Assembly: GCA_934101345.1 (NCBI GenBank)
Contig: CAKOQV010000020.1
Location: 1 to 17,658 of the forward strand
DNA length: 17,658 nt
Origin: an uncultured Bacilli bacterium
Lineage (GTDB): Bacteria; Bacillota_I; Bacilli_A; RF39; UBA660
Direction of reading: 5' to 3'
The position numbers and the translations under genes are program-made. How positions within the stretch are numbered: position 1 is the first letter of the stretch; every line of letters starts with the position of its first letter. The notes beneath the pieces are model-generated. The model saw only the letters and a program-made list of their open reading frames with translations, ran no database searches and was not told where the DNA came from. This document shows positions 1 through 7,242 of the stretch, piece by piece.

Positions 1-1452
1 AACTATGATATGTGGTTAGGTGGAGAAAATGGAGTATTACAAGCAAATACTAATGCCTCAGGAATGTTTGCCTATCTGACTAATGTTGAGAAATTAGATT
101 TATCTAAATTAGATACAACATATATAACTAATATGTCAAGAATGTTTTATAGTAGTTCTGGATTAAAAGAAATAAATTTATCTAATTTTAATACTAGTAG
201 AGTAACGGATATGAGTTATATGTTTTATGGCTGCAGTAGTCTTACTACAATAGATGTATCAAGTTTTGATACATCTAAAGTAACAAATATGACAGGTATG
301 TTTAATAATTGTAGCAATTTAATAACTTTAGATCTAAGTAATTTTGATACATCTAATGTAGAATATATGGGTACTTGGAGTGGCTATTCTTATGGTGGAA
401 TGTTTCAAGGATGTAAATCATTGCAGAGTATAAATTTAAGTTCATTCAATACTTCAAAAGTAAAATCTATAGTTAATATGTTTAGCGGATGCAGCAAATT
501 AACAAGTATAGATTTATCAAATTTTGATACATCTAATGTTACTGATATGTATGGTATGTTTATGGAATGCAGTAGTTTAACAGCTTTAGATTTATCAAGT
601 TTTAATACAAGTAAGGTAGTATATATGGATTTTATGTTCCAAGGATGTACAAACTTAACTGAATTAAATTTATCAAGTTTTAATACTTCTAATGTGACAA
701 ATATGCGTTTTATGTTTTATAGATGTACAAAATTAACAAATTTAAATATATCGAATTTTGATACCAGTAAAGTAACAAACATGTATTCTATGTTTAGTGG
801 CTGCACTAGTTTAATAACTTTAGATTTATCAAGTTTTAATACTTCTAATGTGACAGATATGCGTTATATGTTTTCTGGATGTAATAAGTTAACAACAATA
901 GACTTATCAAATTTTAATACATCAAAAGTAACAAACATGATGGACATGTTTTGTTATTGCAGTGGTTTAACAAACTTAGACTTATCGAACTTTAATACAA
1001 GTAATGTAACTAATATGAATAGTATGTTTTATGATTGCTCTAGTTTAACTGTTTTAGATGTATCTAAGTTTGATACATCAAAAGTGACAAATATGGGTGG
1101 TATGTTTTATAACTGTACTAAATTAACAAATTTAAATATATCAAATTTTGATACAAGCAAAGTTACAGATATGAGTATTATGTTTACTGATTGTAAAAGT
1201 GTAGTTGTTTTAGATTTATCAAGTTTTAATACTAGTAAAGTAACAAATATGAATCAGATGTTTGCAAACAGTACTAAGTTAAAAACTATTTATGTATCTG
1301 ATTTATGGAATGTAGATAATGTAACTAATTTTGAGAGTATGTTTAGTGCTTGTACTTCACTAGTAGGAGCAGTACCATATGATAGTACTAAAATAGATAA
1401 AACAATGGCTAATTATACTACTGGATATTTAACATATAAGAGTAATAATTAA
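1..1452 (+). CDS. BspA-like leucine-rich-repeat surface protein (DUF285 type), 5' partial
   Basis: The frame is open to the window's left edge, so the start and any signal peptide lie outside. The ATG at 10 is probably internal. The visible protein is almost entirely about 16 tandem repeats of 26 residues, of the form LDLSxFDTSxVTNMxxMFxxC. This is the pattern known as the bacterial surface protein 26-residue repeat (DUF285), found in BspA-like proteins of host-associated Firmicutes and Mollicutes, where members are surface-exposed and bind host or microbial ligands. One repeat, near residues 115-140 counted from the ATG at 10, has about eight extra residues rich in Gly, Tyr and Ser between its two conserved Met positions. 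The last repeat departs from consensus (WNVDNVTNFESMF) and is followed by a short non-repeat tail with no LPxTG motif or C-terminal TM. Near-identical DNA between repeats makes copy-number change likely. The family call is secure; the ligand and the missing N-terminus are unknown. Confidence 0.9.
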   Translation, partial: NYDMWLGGENGVLQANTNASGMFAYLTNVEKLDLSKLDTTYITNMSRMFYSSSGLKEINLSNFNTSRVTDMSYMFYGCSSLTTIDVSSFDTSKVTNMTGMFNNCSNLITLDLSNFDTSNVEYMGTWSGYSYGGMFQGCKSLQSINLSSFNTSKVKSIVNMFSGCSKLTSIDLSNFDTSNVTDMYGMFMECSSLTALDLSSFNTSKVVYMDFMFQGCTNLTELNLSSFNTSNVTNMRFMFYRCTKLTNLNISNFDTSKVTNMYSMFSGCTSLITLDLSSFNTSNVTDMRYMFSGCNKLTTIDLSNFNTSKVTNMMDMFCYCSGLTNLDLSNFNTSNVTNMNSMFYDCSSLTVLDVSKFDTSKVTNMGGMFYNCTKLTNLNISNFDTSKVTDMSIMFTDCKSVVVLDLSSFNTSKVTNMNQMFANSTKLKTIYVSDLWNVDNVTNFESMFSACTSLVGAVPYDSTKIDKTMANYTTGYLTYKSNN

Positions 1453-1480
1453 GAAAGATATAACTAATATCTTTCTTTTA
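1451..1480 (+). terminator. Rho-independent terminator of the LRR gene
   Basis: A perfect 11-bp stem (1451-1461 with 1467-1477, loop AACTA) starts inside the stop codon of the LRR gene and runs into TTTTA. The stem is A/T-rich, but position and symmetry support a terminator. Confidence 0.7.
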
Positions 1481-1493
1481 GTATATATTTATG

Positions 1494-1585
1494 ACTTATA
1501 TATGATAGGTATGTAGATACATTGTTATTAGACTTAAGGCTAATAACAACACTTTAGTACCTTAGAACTAAAGTGAATAAAATAG
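1494..1585 (+). promoter_or_regulatory. Double-hairpin leader element, copy A, upstream of fmt
   Basis: Two stem-loops stand side by side. Hairpin 1 pairs 1522-1531 with 1540-1549 (10 bp) around the 8-base loop ACTTAAGG. Hairpin 2 pairs 1550-1558 with 1567-1575 (9 bp) around ACCTTAGA. A box ahead of them contains TATGAT (1501-1506), which could be a -10 element, followed by AGGTATGTAGATAC. A second copy with the same order, spacing and hairpin-1 loop lies at 4469-4571 ahead of addB. The two copies differ in stem sequence yet both pair perfectly, which suggests selection on an RNA or DNA structure. No clear -35 is visible. It is not a T-box or any riboswitch I recognise. It ends about 45 bases before the fmt start. 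Confidence 0.55.
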
Positions 1586-1631
1586 TTGAAAAATAAGATA
1601 AAATACTATATAATTAAATTGGTGATATAAA

Positions 1632-2576
1632 GTGATAAATAAAGATATAAAGATAATATTTATGGGTACTCCTTCTTTTGCAGTACCAATATTAGAAGAA
1701 TTAATAAATAAATATAATGTAATAATGGTTGTATCACAGCCAGATAAAGAAAAGGATAGAAAAGGTAATATAGTGTATTCACCCTGTAAGGAACTAGCTA
1801 TCAAGAATAATATTGAAGTATATCAGCCTATCAAGATAAGAGAAGAATATCAATATATATTAGATAAAAAACCAGATATTATTATAACTGCTGCCTATGG
1901 ACAAATAATACCAAGTGAAATACTAGACTATCCTAAATATGGTTGTATTAATGTTCATGGTTCCTTACTTCCTAAGTTAAGAGGAGGCGCTCCTATCCAT
2001 CATGCTATAATTAATGGTGATAAAAAAGCAGGAGTAACTATTATGTATATGGATAAGAAGATGGATAGTGGTGATATAATCAGTCAAAGAAGGATAAATA
2101 TAGATGATAACATGATATTAGATGATTTATATTATAAATTATCTATATTAGGTAGAGACTTACTTATGGATACACTACCAAGTATCTTAAATGGTACTAA
2201 TAGTAGAATAAAGCAAAATGAAGAAGAAGTTACCTATGGTTATAATATTACTAAAGAAGAAGAACTAATTGATTTTAATGATAGTGTAAGTAATGTTCAT
2301 AATAAAATAAGAGGATTATCTAGTATACCAGGAGCTTATGCTATATTAAATAATAAGAGAATGAAAATATATTTATCAGAAAAAACAAATAATATATCTA
2401 AAGAAAAACCAGGTACTATTACTGATATAAATAAAAATGGAATAACAGTTAGTACTAAAGATTATGATATTATACTTAAAAATATCAAACTAGAAGGAAA
2501 GAATAGATGTGATGTAAAAGACTTTATCAATGGTATAAAGAAAGAAAACTTTATTGGAGGTATATTTAATGAGTAA
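1632..2576 (+). CDS. fmt: Methionyl-tRNA formyltransferase
   Basis: This cytosolic enzyme transfers a formyl group from 10-formyl-tetrahydrofolate to Met-tRNAfMet for translation initiation. At 314 residues it has normal length for Fmt. The Rossmann-like catalytic domain opens with IKIIFMGTPSFAVPIL. The catalytic set is present: Asn107 and His109 in INVHGSLLP, and Asp145 in MDSGD. The hallmark SLLPKLRGGAPIHHAI binds folate and substrate. The C-terminal OB-fold-like tRNA-binding domain begins near residue 205. The start is GTG, preceded by GGTGAT (1621-1626), which can pair with the 16S 3' end; it leaves five residues ahead of the conserved core. The Met at 1662 would cut into the first beta strand and is unlikely. 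The usual partner def is not adjacent. Expression probably begins near the double-hairpin leader. The gene overlaps the next by 8 bases. Confidence 0.95.
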   Translation: MINKDIKIIFMGTPSFAVPILEELINKYNVIMVVSQPDKEKDRKGNIVYSPCKELAIKNNIEVYQPIKIREEYQYILDKKPDIIITAAYGQIIPSEILDYPKYGCINVHGSLLPKLRGGAPIHHAIINGDKKAGVTIMYMDKKMDSGDIISQRRINIDDNMILDDLYYKLSILGRDLLMDTLPSILNGTNSRIKQNEEEVTYGYNITKEEELIDFNDSVSNVHNKIRGLSSIPGAYAILNNKRMKIYLSEKTNNISKEKPGTITDINKNGITVSTKDYDIILKNIKLEGKNRCDVKDFINGIKKENFIGGIFNE

Positions 2577-3255
2577 AGAAAAAGAAGAAGTAACTAAAGA
2601 ACCTAGTAAATTTGATAAATTAAAAGAAATGTGGAAAGATAAAAGAGGTAGGGCAAAAATTAAATTATGTCTATATCTTATCTTCTTTGCTGGAGTAATT
2701 ATCTTTGCTAGAGTACTTAGTTATCAAAACTCTAAACTACCACATAATGATAATGTTAATGATAATAGTTTTATTTATACTTTAAAAGATAATTATGAGT
2801 ATGATATAAATATTGAGAAAGATAATAATAAATATAATTATCATGGTAGAAAACTAGGTCTAAATGAAAGTATTAAAGTAAAAGATGATGATAAAGAAGA
2901 ATACTATTATGTTATGAATAATAAATATTATTCATTAGATAATAAAGGTAATTATATATTATCCACGAGTGAAGAAGTATATCCTTATATAAACTATAAA
3001 TTTATGAATATTAATTTTATCAAAGAATTAATAGAAAACTCTACTAAAGATGGTAATGTATATAAAGTAAAATTATCTACTTTAGTACTTAATAATACTT
3101 CTGATAATTATATTACAATAGAGGTAAATGAAGATACTAAAACTATTACTATAGATTATACAGAACTATTTAAAATAGATGATTCCTCTATTAACAAAGT
3201 ATTAGTTACTATGACATATAGTAATATTAATCAAATACTATCACTTGAAGAATAG
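2569..3255 (+). CDS. Single-TM membrane-anchored protein of unknown function
   Basis: I do not recognise a family. The 228-residue protein has a charged cytosolic start (about residues 1-30, rich in Lys and Glu), one membrane segment (about 31-50) and a long hydrophilic part beginning near residue 52 that is rich in Asn, Asp, Tyr and Lys. It would lie outside the cell as a type II membrane protein. No Cys pair, catalytic motif or anchor signal is visible. I chose the ATG at 2569 because GGAGG stands eight bases ahead of it (2556-2560). The longer TTG start at 2554 would place that site inside the gene. The ATG overlaps the last codons of fmt, so translation is probably coupled. That is a position effect and says little about function. 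Confidence 0.75.
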   Translation: MSKEKEEVTKEPSKFDKLKEMWKDKRGRAKIKLCLYLIFFAGVIIFARVLSYQNSKLPHNDNVNDNSFIYTLKDNYEYDINIEKDNNKYNYHGRKLGLNESIKVKDDDKEEYYYVMNNKYYSLDNKGNYILSTSEEVYPYINYKFMNINFIKELIENSTKDGNVYKVKLSTLVLNNTSDNYITIEVNEDTKTITIDYTELFKIDDSSINKVLVTMTYSNINQILSLEE

Positions 3256-3362
3256 TTTGTTGCCTATGTTAAATCAAAACTACTTAAAATAGAAGAAATG
3301 CATTTATACAGAAGACTTATTAAGGATACTTAATATAGACTTAGCAAACACCAATGTAATAG

Positions 3363-3404
3363 GGACTAACACTGTAAGACTAAAAACTTACAGTGGACAT
3401 AAAA
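3363..3404 (+). repeat. Partial copy (C) of the double-hairpin element
   Basis: A perfect 9-bp stem pairs 3370-3378 (CACTGTAAG) with 3387-3395 (CTTACAGTG) around the loop ACTAAAAA, followed by GACATAAAA. It matches hairpin 2 of the copy at 4469-4571 in position-specific sequence (AACACT, AAGACT, AGTG, ACATAA), with a matched base change inside the stem (T-A pair versus G-C pair). The first hairpin and the upstream box are not clearly kept. It sits just ahead of the terminator at 3405. The rest of the gap (3256-3362) shows nothing else I can support. Confidence 0.45.
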
Positions 3405-3433
3405 AAACTACTCAAACTAGAGTAGTTTTAAAA
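3401..3433. terminator. Bidirectional terminator between convergent genes
   Basis: A 9-bp stem pairs 3405-3413 with 3420-3428 (AAACTACTC / GAGTAGTTT). Read on the minus strand it follows the stop of the 3434-4033 gene and runs into a seven-T tract (A's at 3401-3407). Read on the plus strand it is followed by a T/A-rich stretch and serves the 2569-3255 gene. Confidence 0.8.
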
Positions 3434-4033
3434 TTATTTTTTTATCAATGTCTTTATTTGTATTGGTAATCCTTTATCTTTCAAATCATCTTCTTCAAGT
3501 AATTCAAGTCTTGTATTAGTAGAAGTACTCTTTTGATGTTTTATTGTTTCTTTTATTTGTCTTAAAACTGCTATTTGATCATTACTATCCAATAAATAAA
3601 AGTAATTAACAACTTTTTCTATCTTGGAAAGAGAAGAACCATCATCACTTCTTGTAGAACTTTTAGTAATTTCCTCTATAACTTCACAATCCTCAAGATC
3701 CTCTTTCTCCATAATAGTATTTTCTTTAGCAAGTTCTGAACATAAATGCGAAACATTATGTTTAGCCTTTTTTAATTCCCTTTTATATTTTTTATTATTA
3801 ATAAATACAGAAATGCCAGAATCAATACAACTTACACTAGTAACAACACCGAATGGAGGTAATAATGTTTCAGGGGTAGCAATTATACCACATTTAATAG
3901 CAATAATTTCAGCAATGCTAAAAAGAATAACATTAAGACCAAATTTAAGAATAAATTCCTTCTTTGTGTTATAATTTCTATTAAGAGTATCAATATCGTC
4001 GTTTAAATCTCCATCGTAAACAACTTTTTTCAT
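3434..4033 (-). CDS. Two-TM membrane protein with cytosolic tail, unknown function
   Basis: I recognise no family in this 199-residue protein. It has a polar N-terminus (1-28), two hydrophobic segments (about 31-52 and 58-78) joined by a short Pro-containing turn (TPETLLPP), and a highly charged C-terminal half. The helical stretch SKIEKVVNYFYLLDSNDQI (about 136-154) looks like a small folded domain. A hairpin membrane topology with both ends in the cytosol is likely. The start is supported by GGGAG about nine bases upstream, and the promoter at 4061-4089 is close to consensus. The gene is a single transcription unit ending in a strong terminator. It is not related by position to the convergent fmt unit. 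Confidence 0.75.
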   Translation of the reverse strand: MKKVVYDGDLNDDIDTLNRNYNTKKEFILKFGLNVILFSIAEIIAIKCGIIATPETLLPPFGVVTSVSCIDSGISVFINNKKYKRELKKAKHNVSHLCSELAKENTIMEKEDLEDCEVIEEITKSSTRSDDGSSLSKIEKVVNYFYLLDSNDQIAVLRQIKETIKHQKSTSTNTRLELLEEDDLKDKGLPIQIKTLIKK

Positions 4034-4060
4034 ATTTTATTCTCCCTTCAAAACGTTAAT

Positions 4061-4089
4061 ATTATACAATAAAAAACTAATAAATACAA
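4061..4089 (-). promoter_or_regulatory. Sigma-A-type promoter for the 3434-4033 gene
   Basis: On the minus strand, TTGTAT (4084-4089), a 17-base spacer and TATAAT (4061-4066). The predicted start gives a leader of about 20 bases before the ATG at 4033. Confidence 0.75.
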
Positions 4090-4249
4090 GTATTTAAAAA
4101 GTAAAATAAAGTTTTATCCTTATTTGCAAATCATAATTACCGCTAATAAAATTTATTTTTATTGGGAATAACTATTAAATATTTGAATATACTAAAAATG
4201 TAATATGCTATATTTGATATTTTAATTAGATTATGATATTGTTTGTTGT

Positions 4250-4320
4250 AGGAAGCAAATACTTCTAAATCAATCTCGCCATTAATTGGAAGGATTGACC
4301 AAGTGTTTGCTTCTTTTGTT
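4250..4320 (+). ncRNA. Candidate small structured RNA: long interrupted stem-loop
   Basis: A 13-bp outer stem pairs 4252-4264 with 4301-4313. After an uneven internal loop come a 6-bp stem (4270-4275 with 4293-4298) and a 3-bp apical stem (4279-4281 with 4287-4289). The outer stem contains one T-G pair, which is a wobble in a plus-strand RNA but an A-C mismatch in a minus-strand RNA. A TTTTGTT tail follows on the plus side. Both points favour plus-strand transcription, but no convincing plus promoter is visible. It lacks the conserved loop of SRP RNA. Its function is unknown; it could be a terminator-like end, a small RNA or the end of a mobile element. Confidence 0.4.
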
Positions 4321-4381
4321 CTCTGTACTTAGACTTTGCTATATTTATTATATTAACAAAATGTATCCCCCCTTTTATCAT
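4265..4381 (-). CDS. Possible 38-residue small protein
   Basis: The frame starts ATGATAAAAGGGGGG and encodes a basic peptide beginning MIKGGIHFVN and ending QLMARLI. It has no good ribosome site. The ATG lies only about seven bases after the start predicted from the promoter at 4395-4423, so it would be nearly leaderless. The frame includes a G6 run and codons such as TCC, CTT and GCG that are less typical of neighbouring genes. Its 3' half lies inside the stem-loop at 4252-4313, so the sequence may be under RNA or DNA structural constraint and not coding. I recognise no family. Confidence 0.25.
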   Translation of the reverse strand: MIKGGIHFVNIINIAKSKYREQKKQTLGQSFQLMARLI

Positions 4382-4394
4382 TGTCTTAGTGTTT

Positions 4395-4423
4395 ATAATA
4401 ATATAAAAGATAATGTATGTCAA
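4395..4423 (-). promoter_or_regulatory. Near-consensus promoter firing leftward into the gene-poor region
   Basis: On the minus strand, TTGACA (4418-4423), a 17-base spacer and TATTAT (4395-4400). It is the best promoter match in the 595-base gap. It would produce an RNA through 4381-4252 and possibly on toward the 3434-4033 gene, which also has its own promoter. Confidence 0.65.
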
Positions 4424-4468
4424 TACTCAAAAACAACAAATTAAAAAGAATTTAAATATATAAATTAT

Positions 4469-4571
4469 GCTTATATATAATAGATATGTAGATATATTAT
4501 TTTGAGACTTAAGACTCAAAATAACACTATAAGACTTACAGAGTAAGGCTTATAGTGAACATAATAAAATA
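4469..4571 (+). promoter_or_regulatory. Double-hairpin leader element, copy B, upstream of addB
   Basis: The box with TATAAT (4476-4481) and AGATATGTAGATAT is followed by hairpin 1 (4497-4506 with 4515-4524, 10 bp, loop ACTTAAGA) and directly by hairpin 2 (4525-4533 with 4549-4557, 9 bp). The 15-base loop of hairpin 2 can itself pair CTTAC with GTAAG. It aligns end to end with the copy ahead of fmt at 1494-1585, including the trailing ATAAAATA. Stem changes are compensated on the opposite arm. If TATAAT is the -10 of the addB operon, the hairpins form the 5' end of that mRNA. The remaining leader (4572-4628) shows no clear structure. Confidence 0.55.
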
Positions 4572-4628
4572 ACTAGGGTAGGGTTTACTTTTTATTAGTT
4601 TTATGCAATAATATATCTAGGTGGTATT

Positions 4629-6911
4629 GTGAAAGAATATATAGTATTAGTACCAAATAATATAAAAAATAAAATAATAGAATTATCCAGAATAAAATAT
4701 TATAACTATAATATCAAATTTATGAGTATAGATACTTTTATTAAAAGAGTAACATTTGATTTTGATGAAAAAACAATATATAATTTAATGAAAAAATATA
4801 ATTATAACTATAGTACAGCCTTAGTATATTTAGATAATTTAAATTATATAAGTAATAAACTAAGTAACAATAAAATGACTAAATTAAAAAAAATAAAAGA
4901 TTACTTAGATAGTAATAATCTACTTATATATGATAATTTATTTAAAGAATATGTTAAAGATAAAGAAATATATATATATGGTTATGATTATATTAATAAA
5001 TATTATAAAAGTATTTTAGATAATTATAACTATAAAGTAATAGATTATGAATATAAAGATTTCACTATAAAGGATATATATGAATTTAATTATATAGATG
5101 ATGAAGTCTTATTTGTTATAGATAATATATGTGATCTAATTACTAAGAATATTAATATAAGTAAGATAAAACTAATAATATCAAATGAATATAAAGAACC
5201 TATATATAGACTATTTAAAATATATAATATACCAATATCAGTAAAAAATAGAAGTATATATTCTATCAAAGAAGTAAAAAATATATTAAATAATTTAAAT
5301 AATATTAATGAAGAAATAGATAGTATTAATGATACTAGTATTAAAGAAAAGATAGTTAAAGTAATTAATAAATATAGTTTTATTGATAATAAAGAAGAAG
5401 TAAAAGAATTAATTGTTAATGACTTAAAAAATACTTATCTAAATGAAGATAATACTGGTATTAAAATAGTTAGTATTAATAATTATTTTGATGATGATGA
5501 CTATGTATTTTATTTAGGATATAATAAAGAAAATATTGTATTATATAAAGATAATGAATATTTTAATGATAAAGAAAAAGTTATATTAGGATATGATACT
5601 AGTATAGAATTAAATATAAATAAAAAGATAGAAATAATAAAGAAGATTAAGAATATAAAGAATCTTACTATTAGTTGTAAACTATTTGATAACAGTGGTA
5701 ATTATACTAGATGTGATCTAATTAATGATATAAATATTATAGATAATTATAAAACTAAATATACTAATTCAAATATGATGAATAAAATCTTTTTGGCTAT
5801 GAAGTTAGATAATTTAGTTAAATATAATATAAAAGATAAAGATATAGATTTATTATCCTCTAATTATGATATACCATATATGCAATATGATAATAAATAT
5901 CATAGTATAGATAAAGATAAATTATATAAATATTTAAATAATAAACTATTACTTTCTTATACAGCATTAGATAATTATTATAAATGTAAGTTTAAGTATT
6001 ATTTAAATAATATATTAAAGATAAATATTATTAAAGATGATTTTGCTATATTAATAGGTAATGTCTGCCACTACGTATTATTACATATGGATGATATGGA
6101 TTTTAATTTTAGTAATGTCTTTGATGAATATATAAGTAATGAGAGAGAGTTTAGTAAAAGAGAATTATTCTTTCTTAGCAATATTAAAGAAGAATTAGAA
6201 TTTATTATAACTACCATAAGAAAGCAATATACTTATAGTTCTTTTGATAAGAATATGAAAGAAAAAGAAGTCTATGTAAATAAAGATAAAAATATTAAAG
6301 TTACTTTTATGGGCAAGATAGATAAAGTACTATATAAAGAAGAAGATGATATTACATACCTTGTAGTTATTGATTATAAGACAGGTAGTACTAATATTAA
6401 TCTTAAGAATATGGAATATGGTCTCGGATTACAACTACCAATATATTTATATTTATCTAGTAAGATGGAACTTAAAAATGTTAAAGTAGTGGGCTTTTAT
6501 CTTCAGAAATTATTCAATACTACTTTGGATAATAGTAAAGACTATGATACTGCAAGAGAAAATAATTTAAGACTCGAAGGCTACTCTATAGATGAAGAAA
6601 ATATATTATCTAAATTTGATACTACTTATAATGATTCTAAGTTAATTAAGAGTATGAAGACTACGAGTAAGGGCTTTAGTTCTTATAGTAAAGTACTCTC
6701 TGAAGAAGAAATAAATGATATGCTAGATAATACGGATAAGTTAATTGATAAAGCAATAGATAATATATTGGAGGCCAACTTTGAAATTAATCCAAAGGTA
6801 ATAAATGGTGAAAATGTAAGCTGTAGCTTCTGCGAATATAGAGATATCTGCTACTTAAGAGAAAAAGATAAAGTATATATTAATAAGGATGGTGAAGATA
6901 ATGGGGACTAA
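4629..6911 (+). CDS. addB: AddB-like subunit of the AddAB helicase-nuclease
   Basis: This is the partner of AddA in double-strand break end resection ahead of RecA loading. The C-terminal RecB-type PD-(D/E)XK nuclease is clear: GNVCHYVLL with His481, then VVIDYKTG with Asp582 and Lys584, then GLGLQLPIYLYL. The iron-sulfur cluster cysteines that frame the nuclease in AddB are present: Cys453 in YYKCKFKYYL, and Cys732, Cys735 and Cys741 in CSFCEYRDIC. The protein has 760 residues, well short of the roughly 1,150-1,170 of Bacillus AddB. The deficit is in the N-terminal helicase-like part, where no Walker A motif is visible, so that part is probably structural only. The start is GTG with AGGTGG just upstream. 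The gene opens a five-gene operon and overlaps the next by 11 bases. Confidence is high for family, less for the full classical role. Confidence 0.9.
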   Translation: MKEYIVLVPNNIKNKIIELSRIKYYNYNIKFMSIDTFIKRVTFDFDEKTIYNLMKKYNYNYSTALVYLDNLNYISNKLSNNKMTKLKKIKDYLDSNNLLIYDNLFKEYVKDKEIYIYGYDYINKYYKSILDNYNYKVIDYEYKDFTIKDIYEFNYIDDEVLFVIDNICDLITKNINISKIKLIISNEYKEPIYRLFKIYNIPISVKNRSIYSIKEVKNILNNLNNINEEIDSINDTSIKEKIVKVINKYSFIDNKEEVKELIVNDLKNTYLNEDNTGIKIVSINNYFDDDDYVFYLGYNKENIVLYKDNEYFNDKEKVILGYDTSIELNINKKIEIIKKIKNIKNLTISCKLFDNSGNYTRCDLINDINIIDNYKTKYTNSNMMNKIFLAMKLDNLVKYNIKDKDIDLLSSNYDIPYMQYDNKYHSIDKDKLYKYLNNKLLLSYTALDNYYKCKFKYYLNNILKINIIKDDFAILIGNVCHYVLLHMDDMDFNFSNVFDEYISNEREFSKRELFFLSNIKEELEFIITTIRKQYTYSSFDKNMKEKEVYVNKDKNIKVTFMGKIDKVLYKEEDDITYLVVIDYKTGSTNINLKNMEYGLGLQLPIYLYLSSKMELKNVKVVGFYLQKLFNTTLDNSKDYDTARENNLRLEGYSIDEENILSKFDTTYNDSKLIKSMKTTSKGFSSYSKVLSEEEINDMLDNTDKLIDKAIDNILEANFEINPKVINGENVSCSFCEYRDICYLREKDKVYINKDGEDNGD

Positions 6912-7242
6912 GTCTGTTTTATATATGCCTAGATATTACTGTACGATAATGGAAAGACATTTAAAGGGTGAAGATACTATTTATAAAGAAAATGCTGTAG
7001 TACAATATGATGATGAAAATAATGAATATTTTTATCCGGGAGATAAAGATAATGGTTATGAAAATATGAGAAATTATGTTATGTGGTTTTATAATCTTTT
7101 AGATGGTATAGAAGATGAAGAACTTGATAGGAAAGTGAAAAAATATTTCTTAAAAGGAAATATTCCAGATATTGATGGTACTTTATATGTAGATGAAAGA
7201 ACGCTAGTAAAGGTGAAAGAATATGGAACTAGTCGTAAATAA
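6901..7242 (+). CDS. Unknown small protein in the AddAB operon
   Basis: This is a 113-residue soluble protein of no recognised family. It is acidic in the middle (QYDDENNEYFYPGDKDNGYEN), rich in aromatic residues, and has a basic C-terminus. No TM, signal peptide, Cys cluster or nuclease motif is visible. I chose the ATG at 6901 because GGTGA (6891-6895) sits six bases upstream. The in-frame ATG at 6889 has a ribosome site only if it directly touches the codon. It overlaps addB by 11 bases and the metallopeptidase gene by 20, so it is tightly coupled to both. Such overlap makes co-expression nearly certain. A shared function with AddAB is only a possibility. Confidence 0.7.
   Translation: MGTKSVLYMPRYYCTIMERHLKGEDTIYKENAVVQYDDENNEYFYPGDKDNGYENMRNYVMWFYNLLDGIEDEELDRKVKKYFLKGNIPDIDGTLYVDERTLVKVKEYGTSRK

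Noticed and set aside
10..1440. Regular DNA repeats that could suggest a CRISPR array or a satellite
   Set aside because: The period is 78 bases, the frame is open throughout and the repeat is a known protein motif. There are no unique spacers.
1494..1631. T-box or known riboswitch ahead of fmt
   Set aside because: There is no T-box sequence, no terminator/antiterminator pair and no ligand-core motif I recognise.
3287..3472. An open plus-strand stretch reading NIDLANTNVIGTNTVRLKTY and onward
   Set aside because: It has no start codon or ribosome site, runs through the hairpin and terminator, and ends inside the opposite gene. It is probably chance.
3624..3974. Open frame antisense to the 3434-4033 gene
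   Set aside because: The opposite strand has the promoter, ribosome site and terminator. This frame has none.
4252..4313. SRP (4.5S-like) RNA
   Set aside because: The size and single long stem are suggestive, but the conserved GGAA loop and asymmetric internal loop are missing.
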